A stretch of 64,000 nt of DNA from Giardia muris (lineage: Eukaryota; Fornicata; Diplomonadida; Hexamitidae): NCBI GenBank assembly GCA_006247105.1, contig CM016928.1, forward strand, positions 310,001 to 374,000. The letters run 5' to 3'. This document shows positions 8,124 through 15,864 of this stretch, in pieces. Position 1 is the stretch's first letter, and each line of letters starts with the position of its first letter. The notes under the pieces were generated by a model. It had not been told where the DNA came from, searched no databases, and saw only the letters and a list, made by a program, of their open reading frames with translations. Position numbers and translations under genes: made by a program.

Positions 8124-9188
8124 ATGGGCGCAGGGTTGTGTTCCGCCGGCCGTTCGGAGCCGCGCCTCCCGGCCGGGACGGCGTCGCTGCTCGGCCCGGT
8201 CGAGGCGACGGACGTGCTCGGCGCGGAGGAGTGCGAGCGGGCGTCGAGCCTGCTCGAGGAGGGCCGGATGATCGCGACGATCATGCGGGAGATCGACACG
8301 GGGCGCGAGCTCTACCGCGTCGCCGTCAGCGAGAAGACGCCCGCCGCCAACGTCGCGTGCTTCGCCCAGCTCTCCGAGGTCGCCCGCCTCGTCCTCCGCT
8401 ACTTCGCCTTCCGCGACGCCTTCACCCTCCTGACGCTCCGCCTCGTCGATCTGGCTGCCGAGGCCGCGCTGGCCTCGACGGCAACAGCCACCTCAGCCGC
8501 CGCGCCTTCGCCCGTCGCCCTGGCCGCCGCCCTCGCGGAGCCCCCGCTCCTCCCGGCCGCCCGGCTCCTCGTCCAGCTTGCCCACGTCTGCGTCGCGATC
8601 GACAAGCAGCTCCTCGAGAAGAACCTTGACAGCTCCGTCGGGCTCTTCCGCCGGATGGCCGCGAACAACCTGAGCGCCGCAGACCCGCTCAACGTCCTCG
8701 CGATGGCGAAGACGATCACGATCTCCCTCGCGGGGCCCGCCCCGACCCTCCACGACCTGCTCGAGAAGGCGGCCGCTGAGGCCGATGGAGACCCCGCAGA
8801 GGCTGGCGAAGGCGGCGGCGAAGAGAGGCGTCTCGAGCGGCGGGCCGGCTACGTCCAGGCGGCCCTGCTGCTCTGCCTCGCGGAGCTGAAGCAGGCGTCG
8901 ACGGGCCACGAGCAGCTCCGGGCGTTCCTGGTCGTCAGCGCCGGGTTGCTCGACGCCCTGTTGACGCGGCTGCAGTGCTCGAGGGGCGTCCCGCCCGAGC
9001 GCGCCAACGGGATTTTCGCCGCCGACTGCCTCGTCAACGTCGGCGGCGTCTCCGACTGCATCGGCGCGACCCGGAACGACGAGATGCTCTTCCTCCGCAC
9101 CTGCCTCCAGGCGAACGCCCAGAAGCCCGCGGACACCAGGCGTAAGCAGGACGAGGCCCGGGCCCTCCTCGAGCTTCGCGTCCTCTGA
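8124..9188 (+). CDS. CYRI/FAM49-like protein (CYFIP-related Rac interactor domain)
   Basis: 354 residues. The N-terminus MGAGLC fits N-myristoylation at Gly2, with a nearby Cys, like CYRI proteins that start MGN. A helical array follows: a region resembling the FAM49 segment before the Rac-binding helix, then LEKNLDSSVGLFRRMAANN (residues about 165-181). Its adjacent Arg176-Arg177 sit where CYRI-B has the Rac1-contacting Arg pair in its SYYRRTLSRMR helix. Next is a helix (MAKTITISLAGPAPTLHDLLE) resembling the family's NRMSLFYAEATPMLKTLSD, then a CLAEL...ASTGHEQLR-type segment. In other eukaryotes CYRI binds active Rac and opposes SCAR/WAVE signalling. Similarity is moderate and judged by eye. 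The alternative is an unrelated all-helical protein. Confidence 0.55.
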   Translation: MGAGLCSAGRSEPRLPAGTASLLGPVEATDVLGAEECERASSLLEEGRMIATIMREIDTGRELYRVAVSEKTPAANVACFAQLSEVARLVLRYFAFRDAFTLLTLRLVDLAAEAALASTATATSAAAPSPVALAAALAEPPLLPAARLLVQLAHVCVAIDKQLLEKNLDSSVGLFRRMAANNLSAADPLNVLAMAKTITISLAGPAPTLHDLLEKAAAEADGDPAEAGEGGGEERRLERRAGYVQAALLLCLAELKQASTGHEQLRAFLVVSAGLLDALLTRLQCSRGVPPERANGIFAADCLVNVGGVSDCIGATRNDEMLFLRTCLQANAQKPADTRRKQDEARALLELRVL

Positions 9189-9535
9189 GGAGGAAGAGAA
9201 AAGGGAAAAGAGAAAAAGAAGGGGCGGGTGCAACATCGTCGATAGCGGTGTCGATAGGCGTAATGGGCGCAACAGGCGCAATAGGCGGGCGGCAGGCGGG
9301 GCGGGGAGGCGACTGGTCGGGTGGTGACGGCAGGCGTCGCAGCGTTGCAACGTTGCGTGCCGGGCCCCGCGTGCGACGCCCAGTAAATTTGGCGGCGCGT
9401 CTTTTTTTCTCTCGCTCCGTTCACTCCTTTTTTAACCTTCGTGGACACGCCGGGAAACGGAGGTCGTCTTCCTCGCCGGAGAAAAAAAATCCCCGCCCCC
9501 GGGACGGGCCGGGAGAGAGCCGGCTCGGCTCGCTG
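9189..9535. other. 347-bp non-coding gap between convergent genes
   Basis: This is the longest gap in the GC-rich half. It holds a purine-rich stretch (9189-9225), a short degenerate direct repeat of GCGCAAYAGGCG type (about 9265-9290), a self-complementary CGTTGCAACG at 9350-9359, a T7 tract (9402-9408), a T6 tract (9428-9433), and CTCGCCGGAGAAAAAAAATC (9472-9491). The last resembles sequences placed before ATGs elsewhere, although no protein start follows it. No tRNA fold or convincing ORF is seen. Confidence 0.5.
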
Positions 9536-10612
9536 TCAGTCGGTCAGCATGTTCAGGAAGTTCTCCTTCTCGATCTCGTTGTTGGCGATGCGGAGCTTGT
9601 AATAGGAGCCGTCTCCGCAGATCACGACGAGGCAGTCGTTGGTGACGAAGCGGCAGAGGGAGACGCCGTCTTCGAGCGAGAACTTCGCGAAGGACCACTC
9701 CGAGTCGAAGTACTTGTTCAGAGGCGCCATGAACTGCATCCTGTGCTTCTTGTTGTCGGCCACCGGGGCGCCGTAGCCGCCGCCCACTCCTGCAATGCCT
9801 CCTCCCGCGCCAAGGACGCCGTAGCCGCCCATCCCCATCGAGGGCTGCATGACGTAGAAGGCGTGCAGGGTCTTGCGCGACGAGGTCACCGCGATGATGG
9901 ATGAGTCGAGGGAGAAGGCGATCGACTGGATGTCGGCCTTCTCGGAGCCGCGACGGACCTCCTTGACCTTCTGGAAGGAGTCGGTGGTCCAGACGCGGAC
10001 CAGGGTCCCCTTCGCGCTCGCCGTCGCCAGGAAGCGGCCATCGAGGGAGAACTGGACGCAGCGGATCTCGTTCTCGTGGCAGATGTTCGTGACGTACGTC
10101 GAGGCCATGTTGGCCGCGTAGCGCTTAATGACGACTTCTCCGGAGCGGACCCCGAGCGTCGCGATCATCACGTCGGTGTCTCCGACGACCGAGAGGAGCC
10201 CGTGCGGGTTCGGGTACGTGTCGAAGGAGTCGAGCAGCCTCAGATCCGAGAGATTGTAGACGAAGACCTTGTTCTCGAAGACGATGAAGATCTTGTCGCG
10301 CGTCATCTGGGCGTTGAGGACGGGGGCGCGGAAGTTGACCTCCCCGAGCGTGCGGCCGCTCTGGTCGTCGTACACGGTGACCGCGTCGCGCGGGTAGCGC
10401 GAGTTCGCCCCGCCCCCGACGATCGCGAGGACCGCAGACCGATACAGCATCGTGACGACGGAGCAGCCGTCGGGGAAGTCACGCCCGTACAGCGGGCGGA
10501 AGGGGACCGTGTTGAAGATCCTGAACCCGCGCCGCGTCCCGACGGTGACGCACGACCCGTCCTGGTTGAACGACAGGTAGAGCGCGCTGCTCTTCCCCCC
10601 GGTCGCTCGCAT
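9536..10612 (-). CDS. PROPPIN / WIPI-type phosphoinositide-binding propeller (Atg18 family)
   Basis: 358 residues. The N-terminus (LYLSFNQDGSCVTVGTRRGFRIFNT) is the classic Atg18/WIPI first blade. Later, TVYDDQSGRTLGEVNF, HENEIRCVQFSLDGRFLATASAKGTLVRVW and KEVRRGSEKADIQSIAFS follow the family order. The last holds RRG of the phosphoinositide-binding F/L-RRG motif, with Val in place of the first Phe/Leu. A Gly-rich loop (GMGGYGVLGAGGGIAG) is inserted late in the propeller. PROPPINs bind PI3P or PI(3,5)P2 on endolysosomal membranes. The start at 10612 is chosen because an AAAAAA tract precedes it; the upstream Met at 10678 overlaps the divergent gene's start. Confidence 0.88.
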   Translation of the reverse strand: MRATGGKSSALYLSFNQDGSCVTVGTRRGFRIFNTVPFRPLYGRDFPDGCSVVTMLYRSAVLAIVGGGANSRYPRDAVTVYDDQSGRTLGEVNFRAPVLNAQMTRDKIFIVFENKVFVYNLSDLRLLDSFDTYPNPHGLLSVVGDTDVMIATLGVRSGEVVIKRYAANMASTYVTNICHENEIRCVQFSLDGRFLATASAKGTLVRVWTTDSFQKVKEVRRGSEKADIQSIAFSLDSSIIAVTSSRKTLHAFYVMQPSMGMGGYGVLGAGGGIAGVGGGYGAPVADNKKHRMQFMAPLNKYFDSEWSFAKFSLEDGVSLCRFVTNDCLVVICGDGSYYKLRIANNEIEKENFLNMLTD

Positions 10613-10676
10613 TTTTTCCCTTCGCCTCAAAAACAGCCGAACAGCCAAACAAACAATTCGCTCCTCCTCGTCCCCC
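10613..10676. promoter_or_regulatory. Divergent promoter, PROPPIN / repeat coiled-coil gene
   Basis: A 64-bp spacer with T6 beside the minus-strand ATG and AAAAACAGCC...AAACAAACAATTC in the middle, clearly AT-richer than either coding side. Promoter function is inferred. Confidence 0.4.
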
Positions 10677-12086
10677 ATGCAGGCATCGGCACCCTCCGCG
10701 TCCCCCGCCCAGGCCCCGCGCCCCTACGCGTTCATCGGGAGCCCCCGTGCCCCCCCAGCATCGACGGCCTCGCCTGCCGTCGCTCGCCTCCTGGCGGCCC
10801 CCGTCAGCTCCTCCCTCGTCACCGGCTCCCGCGTCTCCCCGACCGCCGTCACGATCTCCCAGCACAGAGACGACGAGTCGAGTCTGAGTACGAGCGGCGA
10901 CTCCAACGCGGGCTCAACAGCCACGGACGCTGACGCTGTTGCCATGGACGCAAAGCTGTCGCTCTCCGCCCTCGACACGCGCCTGGCCGAGCTGCGCCGC
11001 TCAGACGCCGTCGCCTTCGCCCTCGCCGAAGCCTGCGCCGAGCGTGAAGCGCTGCTCCGGCACGTCCGCCTCGCCGTCGAGGACCCCGAGCGCCTCTCGG
11101 CGGAGAAGGCGCGCCTGGCGGGCGTCCTGACGGAGCTCGTCGCAAGCGCCCCCGATGTTCTCCGTGACGCCTCCGAGGCCCGTCTGCTCCAGGAGCGGCT
11201 CGAGGGGCTCGCTACGCTCCTCCACGAGCCCACGGCACTCGCCGAGAAGCTCGAGCGGGCCCGTGCGCAGGTCGAGGAGCTCGAGGCGCGCCACCCAGAC
11301 CTCGTCGGGCTCGTCCGAGCCGTCCAGGAGCAGCACCGCCTCCTCGAGACTTGCTACTTGCACCTCAATGACCCCGCGCGCCTCGACGCCCAGCTCGCAT
11401 GCGTCGCCGCCGAGCTTTCCATCCTCCAGCGCGAGCGCCCGCAGGTGTATCGCCGCTGCCTCGAGCTGCAGCGGTCGCGCACGTTCCTGGCAGCGGCGGA
11501 CCCAACAGCAGGTTCGACAGGCGCGGGCGTCACGGGGGCCGCGACTGCGGAGTTGGAAAGCGCCGTGGAACACCTCACGCGCGGCCCGGAGGGCTGCGAG
11601 GCGTTGAGGGAGCGGCAGCGGGCATTGACGCGAAGACTCCTCGCGCTGAAGGCGCGGCACCCGGAGGCGGCGGCGCTGCTGGACCGCCGGAACCGCCTGC
11701 AGGCGGAGATCCTCGCGCTGAACGAGGCGATCGACGACCCGGACGCCGTCCGGGCGCGCCTGGACGAGCTGGAGGCGACGCGGGACGCGCTGCGACGGCA
11801 ACATCCGGAGCGCGTCGAGCTGGCCGCGCGCCTGCGGAGGAGCGCGTCTCCGATGCCGGGCGACGTCATCACGGATGTGCGGCAGTACACGGTCGGGGAC
11901 GAGACGCTGCGCAGCGTCTCGAGCGAGCACGAACGCGAACGCGAACGCGAGCGCCTCCGCCTGAGCAGCGGCAGTGGCGGCAGCCCGCAAAGGGGGCGCC
12001 AGGAGCTCGGCCGCCTCTTCTCGACGGAGGTGCAGCAGGCCGTCCGCGCCCTCGTGAGCCCGCCCGGCCAGAGGCGGCGCCACTGA
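10677..12086 (+). CDS. Coiled-coil protein with internal repeats
   Basis: 469 residues of unknown function. Residues about 1-70 are Ala/Pro/Ser-rich and disordered. From about 100 to 400 the protein is helical, with a recurring unit. A DP or EP followed by xRL or xAL opens a charged helix (DPERL, EPTAL, DPARL, DPDAV), and each helix leads to a conserved proline motif (APDVL, HPDLV, RPQVY, HPEAA, HPERV). A nested helix pair of roughly 55-60 residues therefore seems duplicated several times. The C-terminus has a HERERERERLR charged run encoded by CGAACG repeats, then Ser/Gly-rich sequence. A cytoskeletal role is likely but unproven. Confidence 0.75.
   Translation: MQASAPSASPAQAPRPYAFIGSPRAPPASTASPAVARLLAAPVSSSLVTGSRVSPTAVTISQHRDDESSLSTSGDSNAGSTATDADAVAMDAKLSLSALDTRLAELRRSDAVAFALAEACAEREALLRHVRLAVEDPERLSAEKARLAGVLTELVASAPDVLRDASEARLLQERLEGLATLLHEPTALAEKLERARAQVEELEARHPDLVGLVRAVQEQHRLLETCYLHLNDPARLDAQLACVAAELSILQRERPQVYRRCLELQRSRTFLAAADPTAGSTGAGVTGAATAELESAVEHLTRGPEGCEALRERQRALTRRLLALKARHPEAAALLDRRNRLQAEILALNEAIDDPDAVRARLDELEATRDALRRQHPERVELAARLRRSASPMPGDVITDVRQYTVGDETLRSVSSEHERERERERLRLSSGSGGSPQRGRQELGRLFSTEVQQAVRALVSPPGQRRRH
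11930..11953 (+). repeat. CGAACG hexamer repeat inside coding sequence
   Basis: Three CGAACG units plus one CGAGCG variant lie in tandem and in frame, encoding alternating Glu and Arg near the end of the repeat coiled-coil protein. It is a minor, possibly length-variable, microsatellite. Confidence 0.8.
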
Positions 12087-12111
12087 GTACACACGCACGC
12101 GCACATACTCT

Positions 12112-13014
12112 TTACACGCTCTCGTCGGGGCGTCCGAGGCCGCAGCGCAGGACGGCGGCCTCCCAGGCGTCCCGGGCGTCGTCGTAGAGCTCGGCGATCC
12201 CGCAGAGGGCGTCGCAGCCGAGGACGACGTCGCGGCCGCACTCGTCGTCCCACGGGTGGACGCTGAGGACGAGGCAGTCCGGGGCATCCTCGCCGGCGCG
12301 CGGGAGGCAGACGCCGAAGACGTCGACGACGGCGGTCTTCGACGCGTCGCGGAGGCAGCGGCCCTCCCGGAGCCGGCGGAGGCGGAGCGCGCGGCTCGCG
12401 TTGAAGGCGACCGCCTCCTGGACCCGGAACGCGACGAGCCCCGCCGGGGAAGCCGCGAAGCGCCGCGTCCGCCCGTGCAGTCCCCGCTCGACGCGCCTCG
12501 CGGGCGCCCCGACGCACCTCTCGACGGCCTCCGCGGCCTCGAAGACGCAGGCGGAGGTGGGAGGAGCAGCGCCCTTCGTCTTCTCCTCCGCCTCCTTCGC
12601 CCTCTCCGCCCTCGGCCTGAAGGCGTGGCGGTGGTAGCTGAAGTGCGGGAACGCCTGGAGCCGGTCCGCTTCCGTCGCCGCCGCCTCCGTCGCCTCGACG
12701 AGGGGCGCCCCGCCGTAGAGCACCCGGAAGCCGTCGGCCGAGTAGCTGAACGTCAGGTTCGCGTGGGCGACGAGAGCGTCGACGCTGACGCGGCGGAGGA
12801 CGGCGTCGAGGCCGCCCTCGGTCGCGACGAGCTCTGCGAAGGGCGTCGTGGGGCGCGGCTCGAAGACGACGTCCGCGTCCTCGACGGTGCAGCGCAGCCC
12901 GCCCCCGCCGCCCTCAATGCCTTCAACGCCCTCAACGGCCTCGACGACCTCGAAGACGCGGGCTGCGGCGGCGGCAACCGCGGCCGCGACGGCGACCAGC
13001 AACCGTGCCGGCAT
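12112..13014 (-). CDS. Unknown secretory protein with signal peptide
   Basis: 300 residues. The N-terminus MPARLLVAVAAAVAAAAARVFE is a textbook signal peptide (basic n-region, Ala/Val core). The mature part contains NLTFSYSADGFRVLYGG and a few cysteines (ERCVGAP, GRCLRD, GVCLPR, PDCLV, DECGRD, GCDALCG), which would fit disulphides in a secreted or ER-lumenal protein. There is no clear second membrane segment and no family is recognised. The Met at 13014 is the first ATG; the frame upstream has no other. It ends 25 bp from the convergent coiled-coil gene. Confidence 0.68.
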   Translation of the reverse strand: MPARLLVAVAAAVAAAAARVFEVVEAVEGVEGIEGGGGGLRCTVEDADVVFEPRPTTPFAELVATEGGLDAVLRRVSVDALVAHANLTFSYSADGFRVLYGGAPLVEATEAAATEADRLQAFPHFSYHRHAFRPRAERAKEAEEKTKGAAPPTSACVFEAAEAVERCVGAPARRVERGLHGRTRRFAASPAGLVAFRVQEAVAFNASRALRLRRLREGRCLRDASKTAVVDVFGVCLPRAGEDAPDCLVLSVHPWDDECGRDVVLGCDALCGIAELYDDARDAWEAAVLRCGLGRPDESV

Positions 13015-13079
13015 TTCGTGGCGGTCAAGCAGGGTCAACGCGGCCGAGCGCGGTCAAACGCGGTCAACCGGAAGAAGAA
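13015..13079. promoter_or_regulatory. Divergent promoter with four GGTCAA direct repeats
   Basis: Between the secretory-protein ATG and the ribokinase ATG, GGTCAA occurs four times in about 45 bp (13023, 13034, 13051 and 13061), three preceded by GC. An A-rich GAAGAAGAAA precedes the ribokinase start. This spacer lacks the GGATTTT motif found in neighbouring spacers. Confidence 0.45.
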
Positions 13080-14126
13080 ATGGCGAGGATCGTCGTGATC
13101 GGCAGCTACAACCGGGACCTGGTCTGGTACGTCTGCGGGTTCCCGGTCGGGGGGCAGACGGTCGAGGGGCGCTTCAGCAGCGCCCACGGCGGGAAGGGGT
13201 CGAACCAGGCGATCGCGTGCGCGAAGGCCGCGGGCGGGGCGGGCGGCGCGAAGCGGGTCACGTTCGTGGCGGCCGTCGGGGACGACGCCTTCGGCGACGA
13301 GGCGGTCGGCTTCTACGGGGGCCTCGGGGCGGACGCGCGGATCGCGAGGGTCGCCGGGGTCCCGACCGGGAACGCCGGGATCTTCGTCGCGGAGTCCGGG
13401 GAGAACGTCATCGTCATCTCCGAGGGCGCGAACGGCGCCCTGCGGCCCGCCCTGGTCCCCGGCCTGCGCGAGACCCTGGAGGACCCCGGTACCGGGCTCG
13501 TCATCATGCAGTGCGAGCTCCCCTTCTCCAACACCCTCGAGTTCGTCGCCCTGATCTCCGAGGCGAAGGGGCGGAACCCCGCGCTCCGCTTCGTCTTCAA
13601 CCCCGCCCCGTACCGCGGCGACTTCGACTACGCCCGGATCCTCCCGCACGTCGACATCTTCTGCCCGAACGAGACGGAGGCCGCGGGGATCGCGGGCGTC
13701 CCGGCGACGGCCGACGTGGACGTCGCCTGCTGCCTCGCCGTCGTCGATAAGCTCGCGGGCGCCGTGAAGTCCGCGGGGTCCGGCCAGGGCCCGGCCTTCG
13801 TCGTCTTCACGCTCGGCTCGAGGGGCTGCCGCGTCGTCGACGTCGCCACCCGCGAGCACCGCGACGTCCCGAGCCACCGCGCGGGCCCCGTCGTCGACAC
13901 CACCGGCGCCGGCGACTGCTTCCTCGGCTGCCTCGCCGTCCGCCTCTCCGAGCTCCTCGCGGGCGGGAAGGAGGGGGCGCCCTCGGCCCTGACGCTCGAG
14001 CGCCTCGTCGCCGCCGCCGACTTCGCGTCCGTCGCCGCGGGGATCTCCGTCACCCGCCCGGGCGCCGCCCCGTCCTCCCCGGCCCGCGAGGAGGTCGAGG
14101 CCGCCCTCGCCGCCCGCGCCCAGTGA
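13080..14126 (+). CDS. RBKS: Ribokinase (pfkB family)
   Basis: 348 residues, phosphorylating D-ribose to ribose 5-phosphate. The ribokinase-specific substrate motif GGKGSNQAIA is at about residues 37-46. VAAVGDDAFGDEA, the GNAGIFV strand, GANGAL, NPAPYRGDF and NETEAAGIAG follow, and the anion-hole/catalytic motif DTTGAGDCFLG is near residue 275, with its Asp as base. All landmarks of an active enzyme are present and the length is near the usual 310-330. Its product feeds the PRPP synthetase encoded at 40.4 kb. The ATG follows a purine-rich spacer. Confidence 0.95.
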   Translation: MARIVVIGSYNRDLVWYVCGFPVGGQTVEGRFSSAHGGKGSNQAIACAKAAGGAGGAKRVTFVAAVGDDAFGDEAVGFYGGLGADARIARVAGVPTGNAGIFVAESGENVIVISEGANGALRPALVPGLRETLEDPGTGLVIMQCELPFSNTLEFVALISEAKGRNPALRFVFNPAPYRGDFDYARILPHVDIFCPNETEAAGIAGVPATADVDVACCLAVVDKLAGAVKSAGSGQGPAFVVFTLGSRGCRVVDVATREHRDVPSHRAGPVVDTTGAGDCFLGCLAVRLSELLAGGKEGAPSALTLERLVAAADFASVAAGISVTRPGAAPSSPAREEVEAALAARAQ

Positions 14127-14192
14127 ACGCGCACCCGGATTCTGGATTTTCGCCGCCTCCCAGTTTTTTGATTTTTATTTTAATTTCACCGC
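14127..14192 (+). promoter_or_regulatory. Promoter of SLC35F6-like gene with consensus motif
   Basis: GATTCTGGATTTTCGCCGCC at 14138-14157 is followed by GTTTTTTGATTTTTATTTTAATTTC, one of the most AT-rich stretches in the GC-rich half, ending 6 bp before the ATG. It differs from the copy at 3682 by a single base. Confidence 0.6.
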
Positions 14193-15743
14193 ATGGAGGC
14201 GCGGCGGACGATCATCGTCATCCTCTCGGTCGCCGGGCTCCTCTTCTTCGGGGGGATCACGACGATCACCCAGGACGACTACCTCCAGACGACGACGGAC
14301 CAGCTGCCGGGCCACAAGGGAACCGTCATGACCTTCAACTACCCCTGGTTCGGGAACTTCCTGATGTTCCTCGCGATGGCGCTCGTCGGGATCGGCTGGG
14401 CCGTCGAGGCCGCGCGGGACCGGAAGGCGAAGGCGAGGCCGAAGCCGAAGACGCAGGCCGGGACGGGGACCGAGACTCCTCTGGAGACAAGCACGCAGAT
14501 TTTGGACGTCGCCGAGGAGACGACGGATGCGACCCGGGCCTTCGCGGAGGCCCAGCGCGCGGAGGGCCGGGACGCGGGCGCGGGGCCCTGCAAGCGCTGC
14601 TGGAACCGCTTCATGCGCACGCCCTGGGGCGTCCTGATCTTCACGGCGGTCTTCGACCTCGTCGCGAGCGGGCTCGGGTCGATCGGGCTCAGCCCCCAGT
14701 GCAACGTCCCCCCGTCCGTCTACCAGATGCTCCAGGTCTCCGTCATCATCTTCACCGCCCTCTTCTCCTTCTGCTTCCTCAAGCGCCGCCTGAGCCGCGC
14801 CCAGATCCTCGGGATCGGCGTCTGCTTCGGCGGGCTCTGCCTCGTCGCCCTCTCGTCCTACCTCGCCGACAGGTTCTACCCGGAGGAGGCGGAGAACGCC
14901 AACACGACCCGGGCGCTCGAGAACCTCGCGACGCTCTCCGTCGTCCCCTTCGCCCGCTCCGTCGCCATCCGCCCCGTCGGGATCCGCAGGACCCGGCTCG
15001 AGCGCTTCCTCGCCGCCCTCGACGGCGAGAGGCCCAACCTCTACGCCGTCGAGTACGAGTTCATCGGCGCCCGGGAGCAGGCGGTCTTCGCTGAGCGCCA
15101 CCCGAGCTTCCTGGCGCGCCTGCGGGCGGCGGACTCGAATTCCTCTTCTTCTTCCGCCTCCGAGAGCGCAGCCGCCCCCACGGCGATGCTCTTCCTCGGG
15201 ATCGGGCTGATCGTCCTCGGGCAGCTGATCTACGCGGCCCAGTTCACGGTCGAGGACTACACGCTCTCCCGGATCGACGCGTACCCGACGCAGGTCGTCT
15301 GCATCGAGGGGATCTACGGGCTCCTCATGACGGTCTGCGTGACGATGCCCGTCCTCTGGGCGATGAAGGTCGAGGACGACTACGAGGCGTTCCGCTTCAT
15401 CGGCGTCTGCCCGAAGATCCTCGTCCCCATCGGGATCTTCTTCGTCTGCGTCGCCTTCTACAACGGCTTCGGCCAGACGATCACGAAGAATATCTCCGCG
15501 AACCACCGGACGATCATCGAGGGCCTCCGCGGGCTCGTCGTCTGGATCTTCGCCCTCATCGAGCGCGCGATCTTCGGCCCCCCCTGGGGCGAGAGCCTCC
15601 GCAGCTGGGCCAGCCTCGTCCAGGCCGTGGGCTTCGCCGTCCAGCTCGTGGGCTCCCTCATTTTCTACGGCCTCATCCCCGTTCGCTGCCTCAAGGAGAA
15701 GGAGAGCGCCAGAGCCGCCCCCACGGCTCCTGCCGACGTGTGA
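14193..15743 (+). CDS. SLC35F6-like DMT-superfamily transporter
   Basis: 516 residues with about ten membrane segments. The core matches the nucleotide-sugar-transporter-like group of SLC35F6. VYQMLQVSVIIFTALFSFCFLKRRLSRAQILG corresponds to the SFQMLRGAVIIFTGLFS signature. GQLIYAAQFTVEDYTLSRIDAYPTQVVCIEG corresponds to the second-half AQ...Q.V.EEK......P...VG.EG motif. Large hydrophilic loops lie at about residues 75-145 (Lys/Pro/Thr-rich) and 235-320, the latter with a serine run. Substrate is unknown; relatives sit in Golgi, lysosome or mitochondria. The start follows the consensus promoter. Confidence 0.8.
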   Translation: MEARRTIIVILSVAGLLFFGGITTITQDDYLQTTTDQLPGHKGTVMTFNYPWFGNFLMFLAMALVGIGWAVEAARDRKAKARPKPKTQAGTGTETPLETSTQILDVAEETTDATRAFAEAQRAEGRDAGAGPCKRCWNRFMRTPWGVLIFTAVFDLVASGLGSIGLSPQCNVPPSVYQMLQVSVIIFTALFSFCFLKRRLSRAQILGIGVCFGGLCLVALSSYLADRFYPEEAENANTTRALENLATLSVVPFARSVAIRPVGIRRTRLERFLAALDGERPNLYAVEYEFIGAREQAVFAERHPSFLARLRAADSNSSSSSASESAAAPTAMLFLGIGLIVLGQLIYAAQFTVEDYTLSRIDAYPTQVVCIEGIYGLLMTVCVTMPVLWAMKVEDDYEAFRFIGVCPKILVPIGIFFVCVAFYNGFGQTITKNISANHRTIIEGLRGLVVWIFALIERAIFGPPWGESLRSWASLVQAVGFAVQLVGSLIFYGLIPVRCLKEKESARAAPTAPADV

Positions 15744-15864
15744 ACTCTGCGCCCAGACGCCGGATCTCGCCCAGATTCTGCGCCGCCCATTTTTTATTTT
15801 TTATTTTTTGAAACTTTTTTGGGTTTTTTGGCCGCCTTCTGGCTTTATTTCCGACCCGTCGCAG
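15744..15864 (+). promoter_or_regulatory. T-rich promoter of CHY zinc-finger gene
   Basis: This 121-bp spacer has a degenerate CCGGATCTCGCCCAGATTCTGCGCCGCC block (about 15762-15789), then long T-runs (15790-15840), then GGCCGCCTTCTGGCTTTATTTCC. Motif order differs from 14127-14192, but the parts are the same. Confidence 0.5.

Noticed and set aside
6352..8271. Long plus-strand ORF opposite UMP-CMP kinase and B55
   Set aside because: Antisense shadow of two conserved minus-strand genes; no domain and strong Val/Arg/Glu bias.
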